Origin: Pseudoduganella rivuli
GTDB lineage: Bacteria > Pseudomonadota > Gammaproteobacteria > Burkholderiales > Burkholderiaceae_D
Assembly: GCF_009674485.1 (NCBI RefSeq)
Contig: NZ_WKJJ01000013.1
Location: forward strand, 179,829-243,828
Direction: 5' to 3'
Length of the DNA stretch: 64,000 bases
Shown: one piece after another, positions 17,230 through 25,326 of the stretch
How the letters are laid out: each line of letters begins with the position of its first letter
Position numbering within the stretch: position 1 is the first letter of the stretch
Translations under genes and position numbers: made by a program
The notes under the pieces: model-generated
Databases searched by the model: none
Told to the model about the DNA's origin: nothing
What the model saw: only the letters and a program-made list of their open reading frames with translations

Positions 17230-18097
17230 GCAGCGCGGGTTCACATACCTGAGCCTGGTTATCCTGGTCGCCATTATCGGCCTGATCAGCGCTTCCGCCA
17301 TCAAGCTGGGCACGGTCCTGCAGCGCAGCGCCGCCGAGCGGGAATTGCTGGCGATCGGCGCCGAATACGCGGATGCGCTGGAAAGCTATGCGAAAGCCAC
17401 GCCGCCGGGGCAGTCGCCACTGCCGCCATCGTTCAAGGAATTGCTGCGCGACAGCCGTTTTCCCAATGTGCGGCGGCATTTGCGCCGCGTGTATGTGGAT
17501 CCGCTGACGGGCAAGGCGGAGTGGGGCATCGTGTATGCCAACAATGCGCAGGGCAATCCGCAGATGCCGCCTGGCGCCGGCGTCATGCCGGGCGCCGCGC
17601 CCGGCGCTCCCGCTGGCACGCCGGGCGCCCCGACGTCGGCGCTGTCCGCCGGGATGACGCGCGGGACCGGGGCCGGTCCCGGCGCCGCGCCGCCGGCCCA
17701 GTCAGCCATGCAACCCCAGCAAGGCGGCACGGCAGGCATCATTGCCATTTATAGTTTGTCGACAGCGCGGCCGGTCAAAGTCGGCAATTTCCCCGCGCGG
17801 TTCCAGGGCTTTGAAAACCGCAGCAAGATTTCGGACTGGAAGTTTGCCCGCGCCGAAGGGCAGGCCGGCCAGCCGCAACCTGTCGGCCAGCCGCCACAGC
17901 CGGGCCAGCCATCCTTCACGGCGCCGTCGGAACCGCCGATGGAACCTGCCACGGCGACACCGCCGCCTCCGCAGCCGGAAGCGCCGGAGCCACCGGAAGC
18001 GCCGCCTGCCGACGCGCAGCCGCAACGGCACGGCGAGGAACCGCCGCCGGAAGAGCCGCCACAGGAAACACAGCCGGATAAAAACAAGACCGACTGA
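17204..18097 (+). CDS. atypical pseudopilin lacking Glu5, with long Pro-rich tail
   Basis: 297 residues (ATG 17,204; ATG 17,216 also possible). The N-terminus reads KQRGFTYLSLVILVAIIGLI: a cleavable Gly-Phe junction and hydrophobic helix, but Ser at the fifth position where other pseudopilins have Glu. Loss of Glu5 is the hallmark of tip pseudopilins such as GspK. Residues about 35-105 form a small globular part (RELLAIGAEYADALESY, FPNVRRHLRRVYVDPLTG). A long Gly/Ala/Pro segment follows, a second conserved-looking stretch (IIAIYSLSTARPVKVGNF to SDWKFA), and a Pro/Glu-rich C-terminus. Last gene of the secretion cluster. Confidence 0.75.
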   Translation: MANRMRNGKQRGFTYLSLVILVAIIGLISASAIKLGTVLQRSAAERELLAIGAEYADALESYAKATPPGQSPLPPSFKELLRDSRFPNVRRHLRRVYVDPLTGKAEWGIVYANNAQGNPQMPPGAGVMPGAAPGAPAGTPGAPTSALSAGMTRGTGAGPGAAPPAQSAMQPQQGGTAGIIAIYSLSTARPVKVGNFPARFQGFENRSKISDWKFARAEGQAGQPQPVGQPPQPGQPSFTAPSEPPMEPATATPPPPQPEAPEPPEAPPADAQPQRHGEEPPPEEPPQETQPDKNKTD

Positions 18098-18210
18098 GCC
18101 AGGTTTCCTCCCATTTTCCTTCCCTTCGCACACGCCGCCGCCCGGTCCCACACCTGGCGGCTGCGTCGTCATTCCTAAGTGAAATATTGCTATGCAAAAT
18201 GAGAAACATT

Positions 18211-18235
18211 GTTGCAATTAAAGCTTTATTGCAAG
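18211..18235. promoter_or_regulatory. near-perfect palindrome upstream of a PEP-CTERM gene
   Basis: TTGCAAT (18,212-18,218) and ATTGCAA (18,228-18,234) flank a centre containing AAAGCTTT, giving an almost symmetrical 23-bp element in AT-rich DNA about 120 bases before the start codon. It looks like an operator; the protein that binds is unknown. Confidence 0.45.
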
Positions 18236-18356
18236 AAACTAAATCTGTCCAAAAAGACAACGGAATCTCGGCATTTATGCTATGCTGATTTTCGCAGTCC
18301 CCATCATAGTTTGCTTAGCCCATCAACCCGTAATTCACTTAATTAAGGATAACCTC

Positions 18357-18845
18357 ATGAAATTGAAACTCTTCGCCGCCAGCTTGCTGGCTGCGGCATC
18401 CTTCGGCGCATCGGCGGCAGATCAACTGGTGATTCTGGACGACAATCCGCTGGCAAATAACTTCTTCGTGTCCAACCAATCCCCATCGGACGGCGTACTG
18501 TCCGGCGGTTCGGACGTCATCACCTTTGGCGGCCTGGCGCCAGGTCTGTATGAGATCGTTGTCACCATCAGCGGCCAGAACCTGACCTTTGATGCTGCAA
18601 CCACCACCCTGAACGGCACGTCCGGTACCGCCTATGGCGCCGGCAAATTCCGCTTCTTCGGTGTGGAGCACACTGGTTCGGCACCGTTCGTGCTGAACCT
18701 GTTCGGTACCGCGCTGACCGGCGCAAAGTACAGTGGCGAAGTGACGGTGACGGCTGTGCCGGAACCCGCAACTTATGGCATGCTGCTGGGTGGCATGGGT
18801 GTACTGGCCTTCCTGGCCCGTCGCCGCAAAGATACCGGCGCTTAA
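18357..18845 (+). CDS. PEP-CTERM protein, FxDxF-like
   Basis: 162 residues from the ATG at 18,357 (AAGGAT at 18,345-18,350). Signal peptide ending FGASA-AD, a beta-sandwich-like body (LYEIVVTISGQNLTFDA), and a C-terminal VPEPATYGMLLGGMGVLAFL plus ARRRK tail. The overall length and layout resemble the FxDxF group of PEP-CTERM proteins common in Oxalobacteraceae, although the FxDxF motif is not clear here. Substrate for an exosortase encoded elsewhere. It has its own upstream region with a palindrome, and a strong terminator follows. Confidence 0.85.
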   Translation: MKLKLFAASLLAAASFGASAADQLVILDDNPLANNFFVSNQSPSDGVLSGGSDVITFGGLAPGLYEIVVTISGQNLTFDAATTTLNGTSGTAYGAGKFRFFGVEHTGSAPFVLNLFGTALTGAKYSGEVTVTAVPEPATYGMLLGGMGVLAFLARRRKDTGA

Positions 18846-18864
18846 TCGCATCGGCTGAAAGGAA

Positions 18865-18890
18865 AAGGCCCGCTTCGGCGGGCCTTTTTG
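18865..18890 (+). terminator. Rho-independent terminator
   Basis: AAGGCCCGC-TTCG-GCGGGCCTT followed by five T, 20 bases after the PEP-CTERM stop codon. Very stable stem with a UUCG loop; it may also serve the convergent murJ gene. Confidence 0.92.
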
Positions 18891-18918
18891 TTGCATTGCG
18901 GGAAATTGCTGAGCCGGT

Positions 18919-20475
18919 TTATTTGGCGCGCCGCTTGAAATCCCGCAGGCGGAAGCCCAGCGCGAACAGCACGGCAAAATACAGCGCGGCACAGCCGCCG
19001 ACCAGGCCCAGCAGGGCGCCCAGGCGCATCACCATGTGACTGCGCATGGCCAGCCACGGCACCTGTTGTGCGCCATACCATGCGGCGGCGCCCATGATGC
19101 CGGCCGCCACCGCCAGCTTCGCGTAGAACAGCCACCATCCCGGCAGGGGGGCATAAATGCCGCGCCGGCGCAGGCCGCTGTACAGGAAGCCGGCATTGAT
19201 ACAGGCGCCCAGGCCGATCGACAGCGCCAGGCCGGACACTTCCAGCCCCACGCCATAGACGAAAATCACATTCATGACCTGCGTCGCCGCCAGTACGCCG
19301 ACCGCGATTTTCACGGGCGTGCGGATATCCTGCTTGGCATAGAACGCCGGCGCCAGGGTTTTCACGAGGATGATGCCGAGCAGGCCGGCGCTGTACGCGA
19401 TCAGCGGCTTGGCTGATTCCACGGCCGCCGTGTCATCGAATTTACCGTAGTGGAACAGCACGGAAATCAGCGGTTCCGCCAGCGCCGCCAGTCCGACCGC
19501 GGCCGGGACCGCCAACAGGAACGTCAGGCGCAAGCCCCAGTCCAGCAGCGACGAATATTCGTCATGGTCGGCATCGGTGTTGGCTTTGGCCAGGCTGGGC
19601 AGCAAGATCGTGCCCAGCGCCACGCCCAGCATGGCGGTAGGGAATTCCATCAGGCGGTCCGCATAAGTCAGCCACGAGACACTGCCTTCGCGCAGGCTGG
19701 ACGCGATACTGGTATTGATCAGCAGGCTGATTTGTGCGGCCGATACGGCAAACACGGCCGGGCCCATTTTTTTCAGGATGCGGCGCACCCCTTCGTCGCG
19801 CCAGCTGATGGCGGGATTCAGCCGCAAATGGGGCAGCATGCCGATGCGCACCAGCGGCGGCACTTGCAGCGCCATCTGCAAGATGCCGCCGACAAACACG
19901 CCGATGGCTTGCGCATAAATCGGCTGTTCCAGGTAAGGGGCGAGGAACAGCGTGGCGGCAATCAGGCACAGGTTCAGCAGTACCGGTGTGAACGCGGGAA
20001 TCTTGAATTCGCGCCACGTGTTCAGGATGCCGCCGGCCAGCGCGACAAACGACATGAATGCGATATACGGGAACATCAGCTGCGTCATCCAGATGGCCGC
20101 CTGCTGTGCGGCCGGGGTGGTGCGCAGGCCGGACGCAATCATATAGATCAGCGCCGGCGCGCCGACGATGCCGATGGCGCTGACCAGCACGGTGGACCAC
20201 ACCAGTACCGTGCCCACATGGTCGGCCAGGTGTTTGGTGGCGTCGGGCCCTTTATTGTTTTTGAATTCCGCCAGGATCGGTACAAATGCCTGGGAAAACG
20301 CGCCTTCCGCGAACAGGCGCCGCAGCAAATTGGGCAGGCGGAAGGCGACGATGAACGCGTCGGTATAGGCGCCGGCGCCAAAGGCGCGGGCAAACAGGGA
20401 TTCGCGCAACAGGCCGGTGATGCGCGACAGCAGGGTCATGCTGGAAATGGATGCGAGGGTTTTGAGCAGGTTCAT
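18919..20475 (-). CDS. murJ: lipid II flippase MurJ
   Basis: 518 residues, a polytopic membrane protein with about 14 predicted helices. The N-terminal signature SSMTLLSRITGLLRESLFAR and FRLPNLLRRLFAEGAFSQAF are diagnostic of MurJ/MviN. It flips lipid II, the peptidoglycan precursor, across the inner membrane and is normally essential. The gene is divergent from rpsT, an arrangement common in Burkholderiales. Start ATG at 20,475. Confidence 0.97.
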   Translation of the reverse strand: MNLLKTLASISSMTLLSRITGLLRESLFARAFGAGAYTDAFIVAFRLPNLLRRLFAEGAFSQAFVPILAEFKNNKGPDATKHLADHVGTVLVWSTVLVSAIGIVGAPALIYMIASGLRTTPAAQQAAIWMTQLMFPYIAFMSFVALAGGILNTWREFKIPAFTPVLLNLCLIAATLFLAPYLEQPIYAQAIGVFVGGILQMALQVPPLVRIGMLPHLRLNPAISWRDEGVRRILKKMGPAVFAVSAAQISLLINTSIASSLREGSVSWLTYADRLMEFPTAMLGVALGTILLPSLAKANTDADHDEYSSLLDWGLRLTFLLAVPAAVGLAALAEPLISVLFHYGKFDDTAAVESAKPLIAYSAGLLGIILVKTLAPAFYAKQDIRTPVKIAVGVLAATQVMNVIFVYGVGLEVSGLALSIGLGACINAGFLYSGLRRRGIYAPLPGWWLFYAKLAVAAGIMGAAAWYGAQQVPWLAMRSHMVMRLGALLGLVGGCAALYFAVLFALGFRLRDFKRRAK

Positions 20476-20565
20476 GGGCGGCGATTATAGCGGCTGCCAC
20501 TGGTCAAACCTTGTGGTTCTGGTGCAAAAAATGCCAATTTCCTATTAGTCAGGGCAGCAGGGGAA

Positions 20566-20594
20566 TTGATCTGGCCTGAAAAGCCCGCTATAAT
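20566..20594 (+). promoter_or_regulatory. sigma-70 promoter of rpsT
   Basis: TTGATC (20,566-20,571), 17-bp spacer, perfect TATAAT (20,589-20,594). Transcription should start near 20,601, giving a leader of about 128 bases before rpsT, a possible site for S20 feedback control. Confidence 0.75.
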
Positions 20595-20728
20595 TTAAGG
20601 CTGTACAGAATTCAGTAACGCAGACACGTGTTTCGCCAGCGTCCCTTGGCTTACATAGGTCAGGCAAAGAGACTGAAACGGCAAACGCCAGTTTGCCTTT
20701 AACTTTGACAACCATTTAGGACCATTCC

Positions 20729-20998
20729 ATGGCAAATACCGCACAAGCGCGCAAACGTGCTCGTCAAGCAGTTAAGCAAAACGCTCACAACTCCGCACAG
20801 CGTTCGACCCTGCGCACCGCTATCAAAGCAGCCCGCAAGGCGATCCAGGGTGGCGACAAAGCCGCTGCAACCGCAATCTTCCAGGCTTCCATGTCGACCA
20901 TCGACAGCATCGCCGACAAGAAAATCATCCACAAAAACAAGGCAGCTCGCCACAAGAGCCGTCTGGCCGCTGCCCTGAAAGCAATGGCAGCCGCCTAA
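20729..20998 (+). CDS. rpsT: 30S ribosomal protein S20
   Basis: 89 residues, highly basic, beginning MANTAQARKRARQAVKQNAHN, with the family's conserved STLRTAIKAARKA helix and the C-terminal IIHKNKAARHKSRLAAALKAM. It binds 16S rRNA early in small-subunit assembly. Length is the usual one. It is monocistronic: its own strong promoter lies upstream and a GC hairpin (21,009-21,027) plus a terminator follow. Confidence 0.98.
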   Translation: MANTAQARKRARQAVKQNAHNSAQRSTLRTAIKAARKAIQGGDKAAATAIFQASMSTIDSIADKKIIHKNKAARHKSRLAAALKAMAAA

Positions 20999-21046
20999 AT
21001 ACAGCTTCGCGGCGCTTCTCGCGCCGCATTCTGTATAGGATGAAAA

Positions 21047-21079
21047 AAAACCCGCCAGGCGCAAGCCGGGGCGGGTTTT
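21047..21079. terminator. bidirectional terminator between rpsT and the Ala/Ser peptide gene
   Basis: AAAACCCGCC (21,047-21,056) pairs with GGCGGGTTTT (21,070-21,079); A-run on the left and T-run on the right make it work for both convergent genes. Confidence 0.85.
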
Positions 21080-21098
21080 TGCATTGCTGCTACTGCTC

Positions 21099-21320
21099 TT
21101 ATTTCGATGCGGCCGATGCAGCCGAGGCGGCAGCCGAAGCCGAGGCGGAACCTTTTTTGTGTTTCTTCGGCGCGGAGGCTGCCATCGAAGCGGAGGCGGA
21201 CGCCGAGGCTGGCGCCGATGCTGCCATCGAAGCGGAAGCGGATGCCGACGCTGCCGGGGCGGCGGCAAACGCGGAAGCGGCAAACAGGGAAGCGGTCAAA
21301 GCGGCGATGAGCTTGAACAT
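21099..21320 (-). CDS. Ala/Ser-repeat small exported protein
   Basis: 73 residues. Signal peptide at about 1-19 (MFKLIAALTASLFAASAFA), followed by almost pure Ala/Ser/Pro: two copies of a 14-residue unit containing SASASMAASAP, a basic patch KKHKKG and an Ala/Ser tail. The unit repeat is visible in DNA as GCCATCGAAGCGGA at 21,181 and again 42 bases later. Start ATG at 21,320 is preceded by GGAG. No function recognised; composition suggests an unstructured periplasmic or surface peptide. It faces rpsT across a shared terminator. Confidence 0.65.
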   Translation of the reverse strand: MFKLIAALTASLFAASAFAAAPAASASASASMAASAPASASASASMAASAPKKHKKGSASASAAASAASAASK

Positions 21321-21465
21321 GGCGGTCTCCTTTAGCGGGAATGAAACGGTTGATGATTCGGGTGAATCTGTTTCATTAACGCGGCCGGAAAAAGCTGAGT
21401 TGACATGCGGAAGCGCAAAATCTGCAACTATTTTTGCTGCGACGCATCAAAACCCCGGCCTTTCG

Positions 21466-22785
21466 CTATGCATGGCTGCCTTGGCTGCTGTGCCGCATCG
21501 GCTGCAAATGCAGGATCAAGCCTTCGATGGGCATATGCGGCAAACCCGCCATTTGCGGTGAGCGGCGGTCGATTTCATGGGCCAGGTCCAGCGTCAGCCA
21601 GTCCAGTTCATCCAGCAAGGCCCGCAATTCCAGCAGCAAACCGGGATCGTCTCGGGCGATGTCGAGCATGCTGTCGACGTGGTCCGGGTCGAGGCCCGCC
21701 TGCAAGACCACGCCGCGGATCGACGCCATGCGTTCGAACAGGAAGGCCAGCGGGGAGTCGGACGTATCGCGCGGCGCCACCGCAGCTTCAAAGCTGCTGC
21801 GCAATACGCCCCACGCTTGCAGCAATTCCGCGATATGCAGCAATTGCGTCATCGCACCATGTTCGCTGGGGCGGGCCGCCGCATCGCCGGGCGTGGCGTG
21901 GATCAGGTCGCGCAGCGCACCCACCGTGCGGGTATCGAAGCGCGCCTGGTTCAACCGTACCAGCACGTCGAGGCGGGGCAAGTCATAACGGCGGATCACG
22001 GTTTCCGCCACATCGGCCACCGCCAGCAGGCGCGACAGCAAAGGGATGCGCTGCGCGCGCATGCCGTGCGGATAGCCGCTGCCATCCTGCCGTTCGTGGT
22101 GGTGCAGCACGGCTTGTGCCGCCGGTAACGGAAAGCCGGGCATATCGTGCAACAGCACGTAGCCGGTGACGGGGTGGACGTGCACGAAGCTGCGTTCGGC
22201 CGGCGCGATATCGTGGCCCACGGCCAGGATGGCGGGATCGGTGTGCATTTCGCCAAAGTCGTGGCAAATCGCCGCCATCAGCAGGTGGTAGCGGTCCGCT
22301 TCGGACAGCGCCAGCCGTTGCGCCAGCGCGTGCGCGATGATCGCGGCGCGGATCGAATGTTCAAAGGTGTCGACGCGCTTTTCCCGCATCACGGTCAGCC
22401 GCATCAGGGCGGGGCGGGGCAGTTTCAGTCCGGCCAGGCCGTGCTTGACGGCGAGCGGGTCGCCCGTGTGGGCCGCCATGCGCGCATAGACGGGTTCATG
22501 GTCGAGGATGCGGGCCGCGGTCGTGGCCAGGAATTCCGCGTCGACAGGATCTTCGCTTTCGATCATGTGATCGAGCGGCGCTGTCAGCTTGTGCTGGGTC
22601 AGGCGCTCGAATTGCGCTGGCGTGAGGCGTGAACCCTTGGCGACCAGCTTGATGCCGGTGGAAGAGTAAATATCCTGATGGGCAATGACGTCGCGCTCGG
22701 TACCCATCTCCGCCACGGCCTGGATATAGTGCGGGCTCTCACCGGCCGGGGCGTGCTCGTTGCGGTAAACATCGTCGGCATGCAT
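21466..22785 (-). CDS. HD-GYP domain protein, probable cyclic-di-GMP phosphodiesterase
   Basis: 439 residues. The central domain (about 135-290) has the HD pair in ICHDFGEMH (His175-Asp176), further His ligands (HHHE around 228-231) and the GYP motif as GSGYP (235-239), so the catalytic set for c-di-GMP hydrolysis looks intact. The N-terminal 130 residues contain a region with IKLVAKGSRLTPAQFERL, seen before HD domains in some betaproteobacterial proteins. The C-terminal 150 residues are helical and unrecognised. No membrane segment. AGGAAGG eight bases before the ATG supports the start. Its role in motility or biofilm is inference. Confidence 0.85.
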   Translation of the reverse strand: MHADDVYRNEHAPAGESPHYIQAVAEMGTERDVIAHQDIYSSTGIKLVAKGSRLTPAQFERLTQHKLTAPLDHMIESEDPVDAEFLATTAARILDHEPVYARMAAHTGDPLAVKHGLAGLKLPRPALMRLTVMREKRVDTFEHSIRAAIIAHALAQRLALSEADRYHLLMAAICHDFGEMHTDPAILAVGHDIAPAERSFVHVHPVTGYVLLHDMPGFPLPAAQAVLHHHERQDGSGYPHGMRAQRIPLLSRLLAVADVAETVIRRYDLPRLDVLVRLNQARFDTRTVGALRDLIHATPGDAAARPSEHGAMTQLLHIAELLQAWGVLRSSFEAAVAPRDTSDSPLAFLFERMASIRGVVLQAGLDPDHVDSMLDIARDDPGLLLELRALLDELDWLTLDLAHEIDRRSPQMAGLPHMPIEGLILHLQPMRHSSQGSHA

Positions 22786-22870
22786 GGGACAAACCTTCCT
22801 GGACAGGCTGGTTTTTGCGTCCTATCAATATACGGTAAAGCGTACTGAGATGCATCAAGGAAGTTGTTAT

Positions 22871-23437
22871 TCAGCTACTCTGTGCGCGCAAATCGTCCGG
22901 CGACACTTCCATCCATTCGCCCGGCATCAATGGATGGCTGGCCAGTGAAATGGCGCCGATCGCGCTGCGCACCAGGCGCAGCGTCGGATGGCCCACGGCG
23001 GCCGTCATGCGGCGCACCTGCCGGTTCTTGCCTTCCTGGAGCGTGATGGCCAGCCAGCACGTGGGCGCGTCCGCGCGTTCGCGGATGGGCGGGTTGCGCG
23101 GCCAGATCCATTCCGGGTCGGCAATGCGCGCGGCGCGGCACGGCTTGGTGATAAAGTCGCCCAGGTTCAGCGGCGCCTGCAAACGCGCCAGCGCATCGGC
23201 ATCGGGGATGCCTTCCACCTGCACCAGGTAGGTTTTGGCTTCCTTGCGGTCGGGGTGGGCAATGTCATGCTGCAGCTTGCCGTCGTCCGTCAGCAGCAGC
23301 AAGCCTTCGCTGTCGGCGTCCAGGCGGCCGGCCGGGTAGACATTCGGTACGCGCACGTAATCGGCCAGGGTTTCGCGGCCAGCCTGAGGGGAAAACTGGC
23401 ACAGAACCTGAAACGGTTTATTGAGTAAGATCAGCAT
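22871..23437 (-). CDS. rluE: 23S rRNA pseudouridine synthase, RluE/RsuA family
   Basis: 188 residues: compact pseudouridine synthase without an S4 domain, beginning LILLNKPFQVLCQF and containing the catalytic-Asp motif YPAGRLDADSEGLLLLTDDG. The later EGKNRQVRRMTAAVGHPTLRLVR is the second family signature. Size and lack of S4 fit RluE, which in E. coli modifies U2457 of 23S rRNA. Divergent from icd. Confidence 0.9.
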   Translation of the reverse strand: MLILLNKPFQVLCQFSPQAGRETLADYVRVPNVYPAGRLDADSEGLLLLTDDGKLQHDIAHPDRKEAKTYLVQVEGIPDADALARLQAPLNLGDFITKPCRAARIADPEWIWPRNPPIRERADAPTCWLAITLQEGKNRQVRRMTAAVGHPTLRLVRSAIGAISLASHPLMPGEWMEVSPDDLRAQSS

Positions 23438-23596
23438 GGCGCCAACAAAATCCTGATTGTAACAGCCGGTGTTGTAAAACCGTGGCGCCTACTACAATAG
23501 TGGGGCATAATGCATAACGATGTCTTATGTCTTATAGAAGACTTGAGCCAGTAGCATTACCTTGGCGATACCCTTGTCCACCTTTGGAGATTCCCC

Positions 23597-24850
23597 ATGT
23601 ACCAACACATCAAAGTACCAGCCGACGGCCAGAAGATCACCGTCAACGCAGACTTTTCCCTCAATGTGCCAGACCAGCCCATCATTCCGTACATCGAGGG
23701 TGACGGCACCGGCGTGGACATCTCCCCGGTGATGATCAAGGTGGTCGATGCCGCTGTCGCCAAGGCCTATGGCGGCCAGCGCAAGATCAGCTGGATGGAA
23801 ATCTATGCGGGCGAAAAGTCGACCACCGTGTATGGTCCCGATGTGTGGCTGCCGGAAGAAACGCTGAAAGTCCTGAAGGACTACGTGGTGTCGATCAAGG
23901 GCCCGCTGACCACGCCGGTGGGCGGCGGCATCCGCTCACTGAACGTGGCGCTGCGCCAGGAACTGGACTTGTACGTGTGCCTGCGTCCCGTGCGCTACTT
24001 TGCCGGCGTGCCATCGCCGGTGAAAGAGCCGGAAAAGACCGACATGGTGATCTTCCGTGAAAACTCGGAAGACATTTACGCCGGTATCGAATACCAGGAA
24101 GGTTCCGAAGGCGCGAAGAAGCTGATTGAATTCCTGACCAAGGAAATGGGCGTCAAGAAAATCCGCTTCCCGGAAACGTCCGGCATCGGCATCAAGCCGG
24201 TCTCGCGCGAAGGCACCGAGCGCCTGGTGCGCAAGGCGATCCAGTACGCGATCGACAATGACAAGCCATCCGTGACCATTGTCCACAAGGGCAACATCAT
24301 GAAGTACACGGAAGGCGGCTTCCGCGACTGGGGTTATGCGCTGGCGCAAAAAGAGTTCGGCGCCGAGCTGATCGATGGTGGCCCATGGTGCAAATTCAAG
24401 AACCCGAAAACCGGCCGCGAAATCACCATCAAGGATTCGATCGCTGATGCATTCCTGCAACAAATCCTGCTGCGCCCGGCGGAATACAGTGTGATCGCGA
24501 CCTTGAACCTGAACGGCGATTACATCTCCGACGCGTTGGCGGCGCAAGTCGGCGGCATCGGCATCGCGCCGGGCGCCAACCTGTCCGATTCCGTGGCGAT
24601 GTTCGAAGCCACGCACGGCACCGCGCCGAAGTACGCCGGCAAGGATTACGTGAATCCGGGTTCGCTGATCCTGTCCGCGGAAATGATGCTGCGCCACATG
24701 GGCTGGACTGAAGCGGCCGACCTGATTATTTCGTCGATGGAAAAAGCCATCACGTCCAAGCGCGTCACCTATGACTTCGCCCGCCTGATGGAAGGTGCGA
24801 CACAAGTGTCGTGCTCCGGTTTCGGCGATACGATGATCGACAATATGTAA
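23597..24850 (+). CDS. icd: NADP-dependent isocitrate dehydrogenase
   Basis: 417 residues, the usual length for the bacterial dimeric enzyme. Motifs: YIEGDGTGVDISPVM, substrate-binding GGGIRSLNVALRQELDLYVCLRP including the Ser that AceK phosphorylates in E. coli, ENSEDIYAGIEYQ, and the NADP region FEATHGTAPKYAG. Converts isocitrate to 2-oxoglutarate with CO2 release in the TCA cycle. GGAG lies upstream of the ATG. A terminator follows, so it is monocistronic. Confidence 0.98.
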   Translation: MYQHIKVPADGQKITVNADFSLNVPDQPIIPYIEGDGTGVDISPVMIKVVDAAVAKAYGGQRKISWMEIYAGEKSTTVYGPDVWLPEETLKVLKDYVVSIKGPLTTPVGGGIRSLNVALRQELDLYVCLRPVRYFAGVPSPVKEPEKTDMVIFRENSEDIYAGIEYQEGSEGAKKLIEFLTKEMGVKKIRFPETSGIGIKPVSREGTERLVRKAIQYAIDNDKPSVTIVHKGNIMKYTEGGFRDWGYALAQKEFGAELIDGGPWCKFKNPKTGREITIKDSIADAFLQQILLRPAEYSVIATLNLNGDYISDALAAQVGGIGIAPGANLSDSVAMFEATHGTAPKYAGKDYVNPGSLILSAEMMLRHMGWTEAADLIISSMEKAITSKRVTYDFARLMEGATQVSCSGFGDTMIDNM

Positions 24851-24870
24851 CATTGCCATCCATTGGCAGC

Positions 24871-24906
24871 AGCCCCGCAACCGTGACAGGTGCGGGGCTT
24901 TTTTTA
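24871..24906 (+). terminator. terminator of icd
   Basis: AGCCCCGCA (24,871-24,879) / TGCGGGGCT (24,891-24,899) followed by a run of T. Confidence 0.92.
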
Positions 24907-24994
24907 TAAAAGTTTCTATGGGGAAATTATTCTCTGCAGTGTGCGCGCAATCAGTGTATGCTTACTAAGAGCAACACTTACAGAGGAGCGGACC

Positions 24995-25204
24995 ATGCAG
25001 TGTCCATTTTGCGGCGACGGGCCCATGGTGCGGGAAACCAGGGACATGCCATATGAGTATGACGGGCACGAGACGGTGATTCCCCAGGTGACAGGTGATC
25101 ATTGCACGGCGTGTGGGGAATGGCTGTTCAGCGACAAGGAGTCGGACCGCATTGCGGCGGCCATGCTGGCATTTAACCGGAGCATCACGGCGGCGCGCAG
25201 TTGA
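24995..25204 (+). CDS. orphan YgiT/MqsA-type zinc-finger protein
   Basis: 69 residues from the ATG at 24,995, with AGAGGAG upstream. Two CxxC pairs (CPFCGDG and CTACGEW) with the YEYDGHETVIPQV segment between them match the N-terminal zinc domain of MqsA/YgiT antitoxins. The helix-turn-helix half of MqsA (about 60 more residues) is missing, and no MqsR-like toxin is next to it: the upstream gap to icd is 144 bases. It may be a free-standing regulator or a remnant. A run of three 8-bp repeats follows. Confidence 0.7.
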   Translation: MQCPFCGDGPMVRETRDMPYEYDGHETVIPQVTGDHCTACGEWLFSDKESDRIAAAMLAFNRSITAARS

Positions 25205-25243
25205 AGTGATTGATGCAGTTATTTAACGATCTTATTGATTAAT

Positions 25244-25267
25244 ACAGATTTACAGATTTACAGATTT
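25244..25267. repeat. three tandem copies of ACAGATTT
   Basis: Exact 8-bp unit repeated three times directly before the cold-shock gene terminator. Short and without obvious function. Confidence 0.85.
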
Positions 25268-25272
25268 CCAGG

Positions 25273-25304
25273 CGAAAAAAAACCCCGTTAATTGCGGGGT
25301 TTTC
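25273..25304 (-). terminator. terminator of the cold-shock gene
   Basis: On the minus strand AACCCCG / CGGGGTT hairpin with a small loop, followed by eight T. It lies 23 bases after the stop codon. Confidence 0.88.
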
Positions 25305-25326
25305 ACTTCCGAGTATCTATTGCGAA

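Noticed and set aside
24995..25204. Complete toxin-antitoxin module
   Set aside because: Only the zinc domain of MqsA is present; no toxin-sized reading frame lies next to it.
25244..25267. CRISPR-like repeat array
   Set aside because: Three directly adjacent 8-mers without spacers; too short and not spaced.
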